Positions 36,742 to 49,727 of a DNA stretch of 64,000 nt are shown here, one piece after another. Below the pieces are notes generated by a model. That model was given only the letters and a program-made list of their open reading frames with translations. It was not told the DNA's origin and ran no database searches. A program made the position numbers and the translations under genes. Position 1 is the stretch's first letter, and every line of letters begins with the position of its first letter. The stretch is taken from contig NC_088307.1 in the NCBI RefSeq assembly GCF_032854445.1, positions 8,244,001 to 8,308,000 of the forward strand. The letters run 5' to 3'. Origin of the DNA: Liolophura sinensis. Its lineage: Eukaryota > Mollusca > Polyplacophora > Chitonida > Chitonidae.

Positions 36742-39700
36742 TTGGACTCACCAGTAATAATTTCAAGAAAGAAAACACAGCAGGAATTCACACAGAGTAA
36801 ACATTTTCCACGCTTCTTCTTGCCAGACACATTTTTCTCAACTGTCAATCCAAGCTTTAAGACTTTTCGAGTGGTGTAATTTTCCCCACATATAAACAGC
36901 CAGTGTTATACTTTTTCCACTGCCTCTTACATCCTTCCTTTTTATCTGGTACGTGCTGGTCTTTTCATTCCCACTAGCACTATCAGATGCTAGGAAGGAA
37001 ACACAACATCGTTGACGACAATTTTTCATTCGACTTCAATCCCTTCCTTGGATCTGATATGGGCTGGTGTAAAGCAAAAACTAGCACTATTAGATGCTAG
37101 GGAGGATATTCTTACCATCAGTTGTGTGGCTTGAATTCACTTCCAGTCAGGCGTCTTCCCTTCCTTGTATGAGTTACGTGCTGGAGTAAATCTTCAATTA
37201 GCACTATCACATGCTAGGAAAGGAAAAGTTCTACCACCCATACTTGGATAGTTGTCGCATATTTACTACATGTATAGGTCCGCTAATTTCACCTGGAAGG
37301 AGCTACAGTAGTCGTGATTTAGTCTATGCTGTTTTTCTTTGTATCTAGTACGTGCTGGTTTTAAAAACTATATTAGCACTATTAGATGCTTAGGATGGCG
37401 TGTGGAGCAATCATCAAAATCGGCAAACAACTGAATGAAGCATGGCTAAAAGTGTACTGCTAAAACTCTGCCAATGCCTATATTTCTTCTTTGTTTAGAG
37501 GAGGATATATACGTTTCATTCATTAGTCTTTTGTTTTGGACTCACCAGTAATAATTTCAAGAAAGGAAACACAGCAGGAATTCACACAGAGTAAACATTT
37601 TCCACGCTTCTACTTGCCAGACACATTTTTCTCAACTGTCAATCCAAGCTTTAAGACTTTTCGAGTGGTGTCATTTTCCCCACATATAAACAGCCAGTGT
37701 TATACTTTTTCCACTGCCTCTTACATCCTTCCTTGTATCTGGTACGTGCTGGTCTTTTCATTCCCACTAGCACTATCAGATGCTAGGAAGGAAACACAAC
37801 ATCGTTGACGACAATTTTTCATTCGACTTCAATCCCTTCCTTGGATCTGATATGGGCTGGTATAAAGCAAAAACTAGCACTATTAGATGCTAGGGAGGGT
37901 ATTCCTACAATCAGTTGTGTGCCTGGAATTCACTTCCAGTCAGGCCTCTTCCCTTCCTTGTATGTGCTACGTGCTGGTGTAAATCTTCAATTAGCACTAT
38001 CACATGCTAGGAAAGGAAAAGTTCTACCACCCATACTTGGATATTTGTATATTTACTACATCTGTAGGTCCGCTAATTTTACCTGGAAGGAGCTACAGTA
38101 GTCGTGATTTAGTCTATGCTGTCTTTTTTGTATTTAGTACATACTGGTTTTAAAAACTATATTAGCACTATTAGATGCTTAGGATGGCTTTTGGAGCAAT
38201 CATCAAAATCGGCAAACAACTCAATGAAGCATGGCTAAAAGTGTACTGCTAAAACTCTGCCAATGCCTATATTTCTTCTTTGTGTAGAGGAGGATATATA
38301 CGTTTCATTCATTAGTCTTTTGTTTTACACTCACCAGTGATTATTTCAAGAAAGAAAACACAGCAGGAATTCACACACAGTAAACATTTTCCACGCTTCT
38401 ACTTGCCAGACACATTTTTCTCAACTGTCAATCCAAGCTTTAAGACTTTTCGAGTGGTGTCATTTTCCCCACATATAAACAGCCAGTGTTATACTTTTTC
38501 CACTGCCTCTTACATCCTTCCTTGTATCTAGTACGTGCTGGTCTTTTCATTCCCACTAGCACTATCAGATGCTAGGAAGGAAACACAACATCGTTGACGA
38601 CATATTTTCATTCGACTTCAATCCCTTCCTTGGATCTGATATGGGCTGGTGTAAAGCAAAAACTAGCACTATTAGATGCTAGGGAGGGTATTCTTACCAT
38701 CAGTTGTGTGCCTGGAATTCACTTCCAGTCAGGCCTCTTCCCTTCCTTGTATGTGCTACGTGCTGGTGTAATTCTTCAATTAGCACTATCACATGCTAGG
38801 AAAGGAAAAGTTCTACCACCCATACTTGGATAGTTGTTGTATATTTACTACATCTATAGGTCCACCTGGAAGGAGCTACAGTAGTCGTGATTTAGTCTAT
38901 GCTGTTTTTCTTTGTATCTAGTACGTGCTGGTTTTAAAAACTATATTAGCACTATTAGATGCTTAGGATGGCGTGTGGAGCAATCATCAAAATCGGCAAA
39001 CAACTGAATGAAGCATGGCTAAAAGTGTACTGCTAAAACTCTGCCAATGCCTATATTTCTTCTTTGTGTAGAGGAGGATATATACGTTTCATTCATTAGT
39101 CTTTCGTTTTAGACTCAACAGTAATAATTTCAGGAAAGGAAACACAGCAGGAATTCACACAGAGTAAACATTTTCCACGCTTCTACTTGCCAGACACATT
39201 TTTCTCAACTGTCAATCCAAGCTTAAAGACTTTTCGAGTGGTGTAATTTTCCCCACATATAAACAGCCAGTGTTATACTTTTTCCACTGCCTCTTACATC
39301 CTTCCTTGTATCTGGTACGTGCTGGTCTTTTCATTCCCACTAGCACTATCAGATGCTAGGAAGGAAACACAACATCGTTGACGACAATTTTTCATTCGAC
39401 TTCAATCCCTTCCTTGGATCTGATATTGGCTGGTGTAAAGCAAAAACTAGCACTATTAAATGCTAGGGAGGGTATTCTTACCATCAGTTGTGTGCCTGGA
39501 ATTCACTTCCAGTCAGGCGTCTTCCCTTCCTTGTATGTGCTACGTGCTGGTGTAAATCTTCAATTAGCACTATCACATGCTAGGAAAGGAAAAGTTCTAC
39601 CACCCATACTTGGATAGTTGTTGTATATTTACTACATCTGTAGGTCCGCTAATTTTACCTGGAAGGAGCTACAGTAGTCGTGATTTAGTCTATGCTGTCT

Positions 39701-39901
39701 TTCTTTGTACCTAGTACGTGCTGGTTTTAAAAACTATATTAGCACTATTAGATGCTTAGGATGGCGTGTGAAGCAATCATCAAAATCGGCAAACAACTGT
39801 CTGAAGCATGCCTAAAAGTATACTGCTAAAACTCTGCCAATGCCTATATTTCTTCTTTGTGTAGAGGAGGATATTTACGTTTCATTCATTAGTCTTTTGT
39901 T
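36742..39901 (+). repeat. Array block V, first part: GAATGAAGCATGG-type monomers
   Basis: Monomer starts are 36742, 37536, 38325 and 39109. Most carry AATGAAGCATGGC upstream of the next start instead of GTCTGAAGCATGCC. The monomer at 38325 is 784 bp long because CTAATTTT and adjacent bases are missing at TATAGGTCCACCTGG near 38868. At 37739 the usual TAG in TATCTAGTACG is TGG, which lengthens an open frame but is one of several scattered single substitutions. Confidence 0.8.
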
Positions 39902-42900
39902 TTAGACTCACCAGTGAAAATTTCAAGAAAGGAAACACAGCAGGAATTCACACAGAGTAAACATTTTCCACGCTTCTACTTGCCAGACACATTTTTCTCA
40001 ACTGTCAATCCAAGCTTTAAGACTTTTCGAGTGGTGTCATTTTTCCCACATATAAACAGCCAATGTTATACTTTTTGAACTGCCTCTTACATCCTTCCTT
40101 GTATCTAGTACGTGCTGGTCTTTTCAGTCCCACTAGCACTATCAGATGCTAGGAAGGAAACACAACATCGTTGACGACAATTTTTCATTCGGCTTCAATC
40201 CCTTCCTTGGATCTGATATGGGCAGGTGTAAAGCAAAAACTAGCACTATTAGATGCTAGGGGGGGTATTCTTACCATCAGTTGTGTGCCTTGAATTCACT
40301 TCCAGTCAGGCGTCTTCCCTTCCTTGTATGTGCTACGTGCTGGTGTAAATCTTCAATTAGCACTATCACATGCTAGGAAAGGAAAAGTTCTACCACCCAT
40401 ACTTGGATAGTTGTTGTATATTTACTACATCTGTAGGTCCGCTAATTTTACCTGGAAGGAGCTACAGTAGTCGTGATTTAGTCTATGCTGTCTTTCTTTG
40501 TATCTAGTACGTGCTTGTTTTAAAAACTATATTAGCACTATTAGATGCTTAGGATGGCGTGTGGAGCAATCATCAAAATCGGCAAACAACTGTCTGAAGC
40601 ATGCCTAAAAGTGTACTGCTAAAACTCTGCCAATGCCTATATTTCTTCCTTGTGTAGAGGAGGATATTTACGTTTCTTTCATTAGTCTTTTGTTTTAGAC
40701 TCACCAGTGATAATTTCAAGAAAGGAAACACAGCAGGAATTCACACAGAGTAAACATTTTCCACGCTTCTACTTGCCAGACACATTTTTCTCAACTGTCA
40801 ATCCAAGCTTTAAGACTTTTCGAGTGGTGTCATTTTCTCCACATATAAACAGCCAGTGTTATACTTTTTCCACTGCCTCTTATATCCTTCCTTGTATCTA
40901 GTACGTGCTGGTCTTTTCAGTCCCACTAGCACTATCAGATGCTAGGAAGGAAACACAACATCGTTGACGACAATTTTTCATTCGACTTCAATCCCTTCCT
41001 TGGATCTGATATGGGCTGGTGTAAAGCAAAAACTAGCACTATTAGATGCTAGGGGGGGTATTCTCACCATCAGTTGTGTGCCTTGAATTCACTTCCAGTC
41101 AGGCGTCTTCCCTTCCTTGTATGTGCTACGTGCTGGTGTAAATCTTCAATTAGCACTATCACATGCTAGGAAAGGAAAAGTTCTACCACCCATACTTGGA
41201 TAGTTGTTGTATATTTACTACATCTGTAGGTCCGCTAATTTTACCTGGAAGGAGCTACAGTAGTCGTGATTTAGTCTATGCTGTCTTTCTTTGTATCTAG
41301 TACGTGCTGGTTTTAAAAACTATATTAGCACTATTAGATGCTTAGGATGGCGTGTGGAGCAATCATCAAAATCGGCAAACAACTGTCTGAAGCATGCCTA
41401 AAAGTGTACTGCTAAAACTCTGCCAATGCCTATATTTCTTCTTTGTGTAGAGGAGGATATATACGTTTTATTCATTAGTCTTTTGTTTTAGACTCACCAG
41501 TGATTATTTCAAGAAAAGAAACACAGCAGGAGTTCACATAGAGTAAACATTTTCCACGCTTCTACTGGCCAGACACATTTTTCTCAACTGTCAATCCAAG
41601 CTTTAAGACTTTTCGAGTGGTGTCATTTTACCCACATATAAACAGCCAGTGTTATACTTTTTCCACTGCCTCTTACATCCTTCCTTGTATCTAGTACGTG
41701 CTGGTATTTTCATTCCCACTAGCACTATTAGATGCTAGGAAGGAAACACAACATCGTTGACGACAATTTTTCATTCGATTACAATCCCTTCCTTGGATCT
41801 GATATGGGCTGGTGTAAAGCAAAAACTAGCACTATTAGATGCTAGAGAGGGTATTTTTACCATCAGTTGTGTGCCTTGAATTCACTTCCAGTCAGGCGTC
41901 TTCCCTTCCTTGTATGTGCTACGTGCTGGTGTAAATCTTCAATTAGCACTATCACATGCTAGGAAAGGAAAAGTTCTACCACCCATACTTGGATAGTTGT
42001 CGTATATTTACTACATCTGTAGGTCCGCTAATTTTACCTGGAAGGAGCTACAGTAGTCGTGATTTAGTCTATGCTGTCTTTCTTTGTATCTAGTACGTGC
42101 TGGTTTTAAAAACTATATTAGCACTATTAGATGCTTAGGATGGCGTGTGGAACAATCATCAAAATCTACAAACAACTGTCTGAAGCATGCCTAAAAGTGT
42201 ACTGCTAAAACTCTGCCAGTGCCTATATTTCTTCTTTGTGTAGAGGAGGATATATACGTTTCATTCATTAGTCTTTTGTTTTACACTCACCAGTGATAAT
42301 TTTAAGAAAAGAAACACAGCAGGAGTTCACATAGAGTAAACATTTTCCACGCTTCTACTGGCCAGACACATTTTTCTCAACTGTCAATCCAAGCTTAAAG
42401 ACTTTTCGAGTGGTGTCATTTTCCGCACATATAAACAGCCAGTGTTATACTTTTTCCACTGCCTCTTACATCCTTCCTTGTATCTAGTACGTGCTGGTCT
42501 TTTCATTCCCACTAGCACTATCAGATGCTAGGAAGGAAACACAACATCGTTAACGACAATTTTTCATTCGACTTCAATTTCTTCCTTGGATCTGATATGG
42601 GCTGGTGTAAAGCAAAAACTAGCACTATTAGATGCTAGGGAGGGTATTCTTACCATCAGTTGTGCGCCTGGAATTCACTTCCAGTCAGGCGTCTTCCCTT
42701 CCTTGTATGTGCTACGTGCTGGTGTAAATCTTCAATTAGCACTATCACATGCTAGGAAAGGAAAAGTTCTACCACCCATACTTGGATAGTTGTTGTATAT
42801 TTACTACATCTGTAGGTCCGCTAACTTAACCTGGAAGGAGCTACAGTAGTCGTGATTTAGTCTATGCTGTTTTTCTTTGTGTCTAGTACGTGCTGGTTTT

Positions 42901-43073
42901 AAAAACTATATTAGCACTATTAGATACTTAGGATGGTGTGTGGAGCAATCATCAAAATCGGCAAACAACTGAATGAAGCATGGCTAAAAGTGTACTGCTA
43001 AAACTCTGCCAATGCCTATATTTCTTCTTTGTGTAGAGGAGGATATTTACGTTTCATTCATTAGTCTTTTGTT
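39902..43073 (+). repeat. 4-monomer HOR, copy 1 (3172 bp)
   Basis: Monomer starts are 39902, 40695, 41488 and 42281, spaced 793 bp. Markers include CTTTTTGAACTGCC near 40071, CTAGGGGGGGTATT near 40256 and 41049, CATTTTCCGCACATA near 42416, TCGTTAACGAC near 42547, and ATACTTAGGATGGTGTG near 42925. All of these recur 3172 or 2355 bp later. Confidence 0.87.
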
Positions 43074-45428
43074 TTAGACTCACCAGTGATAATTTCAAGA
43101 AAGGAAACACAGCAGGAATTCACACAGAGTAAACATTTTCCACGCTTCTACTCTTGCCAGACACATTTTTCTCAACTGTCAATCCAAGCTTTAAGACTTT
43201 TCGAGTGGTGTCATTTTTCCCACATATAAACAGCCAATGTTATACTTTTTGAACTGCCTCTTACATCCTTCCTTGTATCTAGTACGTGCTGGTCTTTTCA
43301 GTCCCACTAGCACTATCAGATGCTAGGAAGGAAACAACATCGTTGACGACAATTTTTCATTCGACTTCAATCCCTTCCTTGGATCTGATATGGGCAGGTG
43401 TAAAGCAAAAACTAGCACTATTAGATGCTAGGGGGGGTATTCTTACCATCAGTTGTGTGCCTTGAATTCACTTCCAGTCAGGCGTCTTCCCTTCCTTGTA
43501 TGTGCTACGTGCTGGTGTAAATCTTCAATTAGCACTATCACATGCTAGGAAAGGAAAAGTTCTACCACCCATACTTGGATAGTTGTTGTATATTTACTAC
43601 ATCTGTAGGTCCGCTAATTTTACCTGGAAGGAGCTACAGTAGTCGTGATTTAGTCTATGCTGTCTTTCTTTGTATCTAGTACGTGCTTGTTTTAAAAACT
43701 ATATTAGCACTATTAGATGCTTAGGATGGCGTGTGGAGCAATCATCAAAATCGGCAAACAACTGTCTGAAGCATGCCTAAAAGTGTACTGCTAAAACTCT
43801 GCCAATGCCTATATTTCTTCCTTGTGTAGAGGAGGATATTTACGTTTCATTCATTAGTCTTTTGTTTTAGACTCACCAGTGATAATTTCAAGAAAGGAAA
43901 CACAGCAGGAATTCACACAGAGTAAACATTTTCCACGCTTCTACTTGCCAGACACATTTTTCTCAACTGTCAATCCAAGCTTTAAGACTTTTCGAGTGGT
44001 GTCATTTTCTCCACATATAAACAGCCAGTGTTATACTTTTTCCACTGCCTCTTATATCCTTCCTTGTATCTAGTACGTGCTGGTCTTTTCAGTCCCACTA
44101 GCACTATCAGATGCTAGGAGGAAACACAACATCGTTGACGACAATTTTTCATTCGACTTCAATCCCTTCCTTGGATCTGATATGGGCTGGTGTAAAAGCA
44201 AAAACTAGCACTATTAGATGCTAGGGGGGGTATTCTCACCATCAGTTGTGTGCCTTGAATTCACTTCCAGTCAGGCGTCTTCCTTTCCTTGTATGTGCTA
44301 CGTGCTGGTGTAAATCTTCAATTAGCACTATCACATGCTAGGAAAGGAAAAGTTCTACCACCCATACTTGGATAGTTGTCGTATATTTACTACATCTGTA
44401 GGTCCGCTAATTTTACCTGGAAGGAGCTACAGTAGTCGTGATTTAGTCTATGCTGTCTTTCTTTGTATCTAGTACGTGCTGGTTTTAAAAACTATATTAG
44501 CACTATTAGATGCTTAGGATGGCGTGTGGAACAATCATCAAAATCTACAAACAACTGTCTGAAGCATGCCTAAAAGTGTACTGCTAAAACTCTGCCAATG
44601 CCTATATTTCTTCTTTGTGTAGAGGAGGATATATACGTTTCATTCATTAGTCTTTTGTTTTACACTCACCAGTGATAATTTTAAGAAAAGAAACACAGCA
44701 GGAGTTCACATAGAGTAAACATTTTCCACGCTTCTCTGTCAATCCAAGCTTAAAGACTTTTCGAGTGGTGTCATTTTCCGCACATATAAACAGCCAGTGT
44801 TATACTTTTTCCACTGCCTCTTACATCCTTCCTTGTATCTAGTACGTGCTGGTCTTTTCATTCCCACTAGCACTATCAGATGCTAGGAAGGAAACACAAC
44901 ATCGTTAACGACAATTTTTCATTCGACTTCAATTTCTTCCTTGGATCTGATATGGGCTGGTGTAAAGCAAAAACTAGCACTATTAGATGCTAGGGAGGGT
45001 ATTCTTACCATCAGTTGTGCGCCTGGAATTCACTTCCAGTCAGGCGTCTTCCCTTCCTTGTATGTGCTACGTGCTGGTGTAAATCTTCAATTAGCACTAT
45101 CACATGCTAGGAAAGGAAAAGTTCTACCACCCATACTTGGATAGTTGTTGTATATTTACTACATCTGTAGGTCCGCTAACTTAACCTGGAAGGAGCTACA
45201 GTAGTCGTGATTTAGTCTATGCTGTTTTTCTTTGTGTCTAGTACGTGCTGGTTTTAAAAACTATATTAGCACTATTAGATACTTAGGATGGTGTGTGGAG
45301 CAATCATCAAAATCGGCAAACAACTGAATGAAGCATGGCTAAAAGTGTACTGCTAAAACTCTGAGAATGCCTATATTTCTTCTTTGTGTAGAGGAGGATA
45401 TATACGTTTCATTCATTAGTCTTTTGTT
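43074..45428 (+). repeat. 4-monomer HOR, copy 2, one monomer lost (2355 bp)
   Basis: Monomer starts are 43074, 43867 and 44660. 43074 matches 39902 and 43867 matches 40695, but 44660 matches 42281, so the equivalent of 41488 is missing. The switch falls between about 44225 (CTAGGGGGGGTATTCTCACC, as near 41049) and about 44378 (TTGTCGTATAT, as near 41998). This is a clean unequal-crossover product. The monomer at 44660 has a further 24-bp deletion at CTTCT/CTGTC near 44735. Small differences from copy 1 include one A lost from GAAGG near 44118 and one A gained near 44195. Confidence 0.87.
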
Positions 45429-45997
45429 TTGGACTCACCAGTAATAATTTCAAGAAAGGAAACACAGCAGGAATTCACACAGAGTAAACATTTTCCACGC
45501 TTCTTCTTGCCAGACACATTTTTCTCAACTGTCAATCCAAGCTTTAAGACTTTTCGAGTGGTGTAATTTTCCCCACATATAAACAGCCAGTGTTATACTT
45601 TTTCCACTGCCTCTTACATCCTTCCTTGTATCTGGTACGTGCTGGTCTTTTCATTCCCACTAGCACTATCACATGCTAGGAAAGGAAAAGTTCTACCACC
45701 CATACTTGGATAGTTGTCGTATATTTACTACATGTATAGGTCCGCTAATTTCACCTGGAAGGAGCTACAGTAGTCGTGATTTAGTCTATGCTGTTTTTCT
45801 TTGTATCTAGTACGTGCTGGTTTTAAAAACTATATTAGCACTATTAGATGCTTAGGAAGGCGTGTGGAACAATCATCAAAATCTACAAACAACTGTCTGA
45901 AGCATGCCTAAAAGTGTACTGCTAAAACTCTGCCAATGCCTATATTTCTTCTTTGTGTAGAGGAGGATATATACGTTTCATTCATTAGTCTTTTGTT
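45429..45997 (+). repeat. A x C recombinant monomer, 569 bp
   Basis: The sequence runs from module A (ATTCCCACTAGCACTATCA) into module C (CATGCTAGGAAAGG) near 45668. In a full monomer the aligned GCACTATCA-ATGCTAGG segments of A and C lie 224 bp apart, and 793 minus 224 is 569, the observed length. The fusion is therefore exactly in register with the module alignment, as expected for homologous recombination or slippage. Confidence 0.9.
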
Positions 45998-48900
45998 TTG
46001 GACTCACCAGTGATAATTTTAAGAAAAGAAACACAGCAGGAGTTCACATAGAGTAAACATTTTCCACGCTTCTACTGGCCAGACACAATTTTTCTCAACA
46101 GTCAATCCAAGCTTAAAGACTTTTCGAGTGGTGTCATTTTCCCCACATATAAACAGCCAGTGTTATACTTTTTCCACTGCCTCTTACATCCTTCCTTGTA
46201 TCTAGTACGTGCTGGTCTTTTCATTCCCACTAGCACTATCAGATGCTAGGAAGGAAACACAACATCGTTGACGACAATTTTTCATTCGACTTCAATTTCT
46301 TCCTTGGATCTGATATGGGCTGGTGTAAAGCAAAAACTAGCACTATTAGATGCTAGGGAGGGTATTCTTACCATCAGTTGTGCGCCTTGAATTCACTTCC
46401 AGTCAGGCGTCTTCCCTTCCTTGTATGTGCTACGTGCTGGTGTAAATCTTCAATTAGCACTATCACATGCTAGGAAAGGAAAAGTTCTACCACCCATACT
46501 AGGATAGTTGTTGTATATTTACTACATCTGTAGGTCCGCTAACTTTCCCTGGAAGGAGCTACAGTAGTCGTGATTTAGTCTATACTGTTTTTCTTTGTAT
46601 CTAGTACGTGCTGATTTTAAAAACCATATTAGCACTATTAGATGCTTAGGATGGCGTGTGGAGCAATCATCAAAATCGGCAAACAACTGTCTGAAGCATG
46701 CCTAAAAGTGTTACTGCTAAAACTCTGCCAAGTGCCTATATTTCTTCTTTGTGTTAGAGGAGGATATATACGTTTCATTCATTAGTCTTTTGTTTTAGAC
46801 TCACCAATGATTATTTCAAGAAAGGAAACAAGCAGGAATTCACACAGAGTAAACATTTTCCACGCTTCTACTTGCCAGACACATTTTTCTCAACTGTCAA
46901 TCCAAGCTTTAAGACTTTTCGAGTGGTGTCATTTTCCCCACATATAAACAGCCAGTGTTATACCTTTTTCCACTACCTCTTACATAATTCCTTGTATCTA
47001 GTACGTGCTGGTCTTTTCATTCCCACTAGCACTATCAGATGCTAGGAAGGAAACACAACATCGTTGACGACAATTTTTCATTCGACTTCAATCCCTTCCT
47101 TGGATCTGATATGGGCTGGTGTAAAACTAGCACTATTAGATGCTAGGGAGGGTATTCTTACCATCAGTTGTGTGGCTTGAATTCACTTCCAGTCAGGCGT
47201 CTTCCCTTCCTTGTATGTGCTACGTGCTGGTCGTAAATCTTCAATTAGCACTATCACATGCTAGGAAAGGAAAAGTTCTACCACCCATACTTGGATAGTT
47301 GTTGTATATTTACTACATCTATAGGTCCGCTAATTTTACCTGGAAGGAGCTACAGTAGTCGTGATTTAGTCTATGCTGTTTTTTCTTTGTGTCTAGTACG
47401 TGCTGGTTTTAAAACTATATTAGCACTATTAGATACTTAGGATGGTGTGTGGAGCAATCATCAAAATCGGCAAACAACCTGAATGAAGCATGGCTAAAAG
47501 TGTACTGCTAAAACTCTGAGAATGCCTTATATTTCTTCTTTGTGTAGAGGAGGATATATACGTTTCATTCATTAGTCTTTTGTTTTGGACTCACCAGTAA
47601 AAAATTTAAGAAAGGAAACACAGCAGGAATTCACACAGAGTAAACATTTTCCACGCTTTTTCTTGCCAGACACATTTTTCTCAACTGTCAATCCAAGCTT
47701 TAAGACTTTTCGAGTGGTGTCATTTTCCCCCACATATAAACAGCCAGTGTTATACTTTTTTCCACTGCCTCTTACATCCTTCCTTGTATCTGGTACGTGC
47801 TGGTCTTTTCATTCCCACTAGCACTATCAGATGCTAGGAAGGAAACACAACATCGTTGACGACAATTTTTCATTCGACTTCAATCCCTTCCTTGGATCTG
47901 ATATGGGCTGGTGTAAAGCAAAAACTAGCACTATTAGATGCTAGGGAGGGTATTCTTACCATCAGTTGTGTGCCTGGAATTCACTTTCAGTCAGGCGTCT
48001 TCCCTTCCTTGTATGTGCTACGTTGCTGGTGTAAATCTTCAATTAGCACTATCACATGCTAGGAAAGGAAAAGTTCTACCACCCATACTTGGATAGTTGT
48101 CGTATATTTTACTACATGTATAGGTCCGCTAATTTCACCTGGAAGGAGCTACAGTAGTCGTGATTTAGTCTATGCTGTTTTTCTTTGTATCTAGTACGTG
48201 CTGGTTTTAAAAAACTATATTAGCACTATTAGATGCTTAGGATGGCGTGTGGAGCAATCATCAAAATCGGCAAACAACTGAATGAAGCATGGCTAAAAGT
48301 GTACTGCTAAAAACTCTGCCAATGCCTATATTTCTTCTTTGTGTAGAGGAGGATATATACGTTTCATTCATTAGTCTTTTGTTTTGGACTCACACCAGTA
48401 ATAAATTCAGGAAAGGAAACACAGCAGGAATTCACACAGAGTAAACATTTTCCCACGCTTCTACTTGCCAGACACATTTTTCCTCAACTGTCAAATCCAA
48501 GCTTTAAGACTTTTTCGAGTGGTGTCAATTTTGCCCACATATAAACAGCCAGTGTTATACTTTTTTCCACTGCCTCTTACATCCTTCCTTGTGTCTGGTA
48601 CGTGCTGGTCTTTTCATTCCCACTAGCACTATCAGATGCTAGGAAGGAAACACAACATCGTTGACGACAATTTTTCATTCGACTTCAATCCCTTCCTTGG
48701 ATCTGATATGGGCTGGTGTAAAGCAAAAACTAGCACTATTAGATGCTAGGGAGGGTTATTCTTACCATCAGTTGTGTGCCTGGAATTCACTTTCAGTCAG
48801 GCGTCTTCCCTTCCTTGTATGTGCTACGTGCTGGTGTAAATCTTCAATTAGCAACTATCACATGCTAGGAAAGGAAAAGTTCTACCACCCATACTTGGAT

Positions 48901-49187
48901 AGTTGTCGTATATTTACTACATGTATAGGTCCGCTAATTTCACCTGGAAGGAGCTACAGTAGTCGTGATTTAGCCTATGCTGTTTTTTCTTTGTATCTAG
49001 TACGTGCTGGTTTTAAAACTATATTAGCACTATTAGATGCTTAGGATGGCGTGTGGAGCAATCATCAAAATCGGCAAACAACTGAATGAAGCATGGCTAA
49101 AAGTGTACTGCTAAAACTCTGCCAATCCGCTATATTTCTTCTTTGTGTAGAGGAGGATATATACGTTTCATTCATTAGCCTTTTGTT
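45998..49187 (+). repeat. Array block VI: insertion-rich monomers
   Basis: Monomer starts are 45998, 46795, 47585 and 48384, with lengths 797, 790, 799 and 804. Between about 46710 and 49020 there are roughly two dozen single-base length changes, nearly all insertions, that occur nowhere else in the window. Examples are GTGTTACTGC (46710), GTGTTAGAGG (46753), GGTCGTAAATC (47229), TTTTCCCCCACAT (47725), TACGTTGCTGG (48020), GTCAAATCC (48491), GGGTTATTC (48754) and GCAACTATC (48851). I infer a local low-accuracy consensus rather than biology. Confidence 0.8.
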
Positions 49188-49727
49188 TTAGACTCAGCAG
49201 TAATAATTTCAAGAAAGGAAACACAGCAGGAATTCACACAGAGTAAACCTTTTCCACACTTCTACTTGCCAGAAACATTTTTCTCAACTGTCAATCCAAG
49301 CTTTAAGACTTTTCGAGTGGTGTAATTTTCCCCACATATAAACAGCAAGTGTTATACTTTTTCCACTGCCTCTTACATCCTTCCTTGTATCTGGTACGTG
49401 CTGGTTTTTTAGGAAAGGAAAAGTTCTACCACCCATACTTGGATAGTTGTATATTTACTACATCTGTAGGTCCGCTAATTTTACCTGGAAGGAGCTACAG
49501 TAGTCGTGATTTAGTCTATGCTGTCTTTCTTTGTATGTAGTACGTGCTGGTTTTAAAAACTATATTAGCACTATTAGATGCTTAGGATTGCGTGTGGAGC
49601 AATCATCAAAATCGGCAAACAACTGTCTGAAGCATGCCTAAAAGTGTACTGCTAAAACTCTGCCAATGCCTATATTTCTTCTTTGTGTAGAGGAGGATAT
49701 ATACGTTTCATTCATTAGTCTTTTGTT
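49188..49727 (+). repeat. Deleted monomer, 540 bp (junction 49410/49411)
   Basis: It carries the same A-to-C junction as 23244-23786 (a run of T joined to AGGAAAGG). It is 3 bp shorter because GTTGTTGTATAT is reduced to GTTGTATAT, a change shared with the next monomers at 49728 and 50518. The shared junction, 26 kb from the first example, points to copying within the array rather than independent deletion. Confidence 0.87.

Noticed and set aside
36838-37029. Minus-strand 63-residue frame
   Set aside because: It is an isolated antisense frame in one monomer copy, absent from its neighbours because of common substitutions.
48661-49044. Longest open frame, 127 residues
   Set aside because: It exists only because of single-base insertions (GGGTTATTC, GCAACTATC) in the suspected low-quality stretch, and it also starts at TTG.
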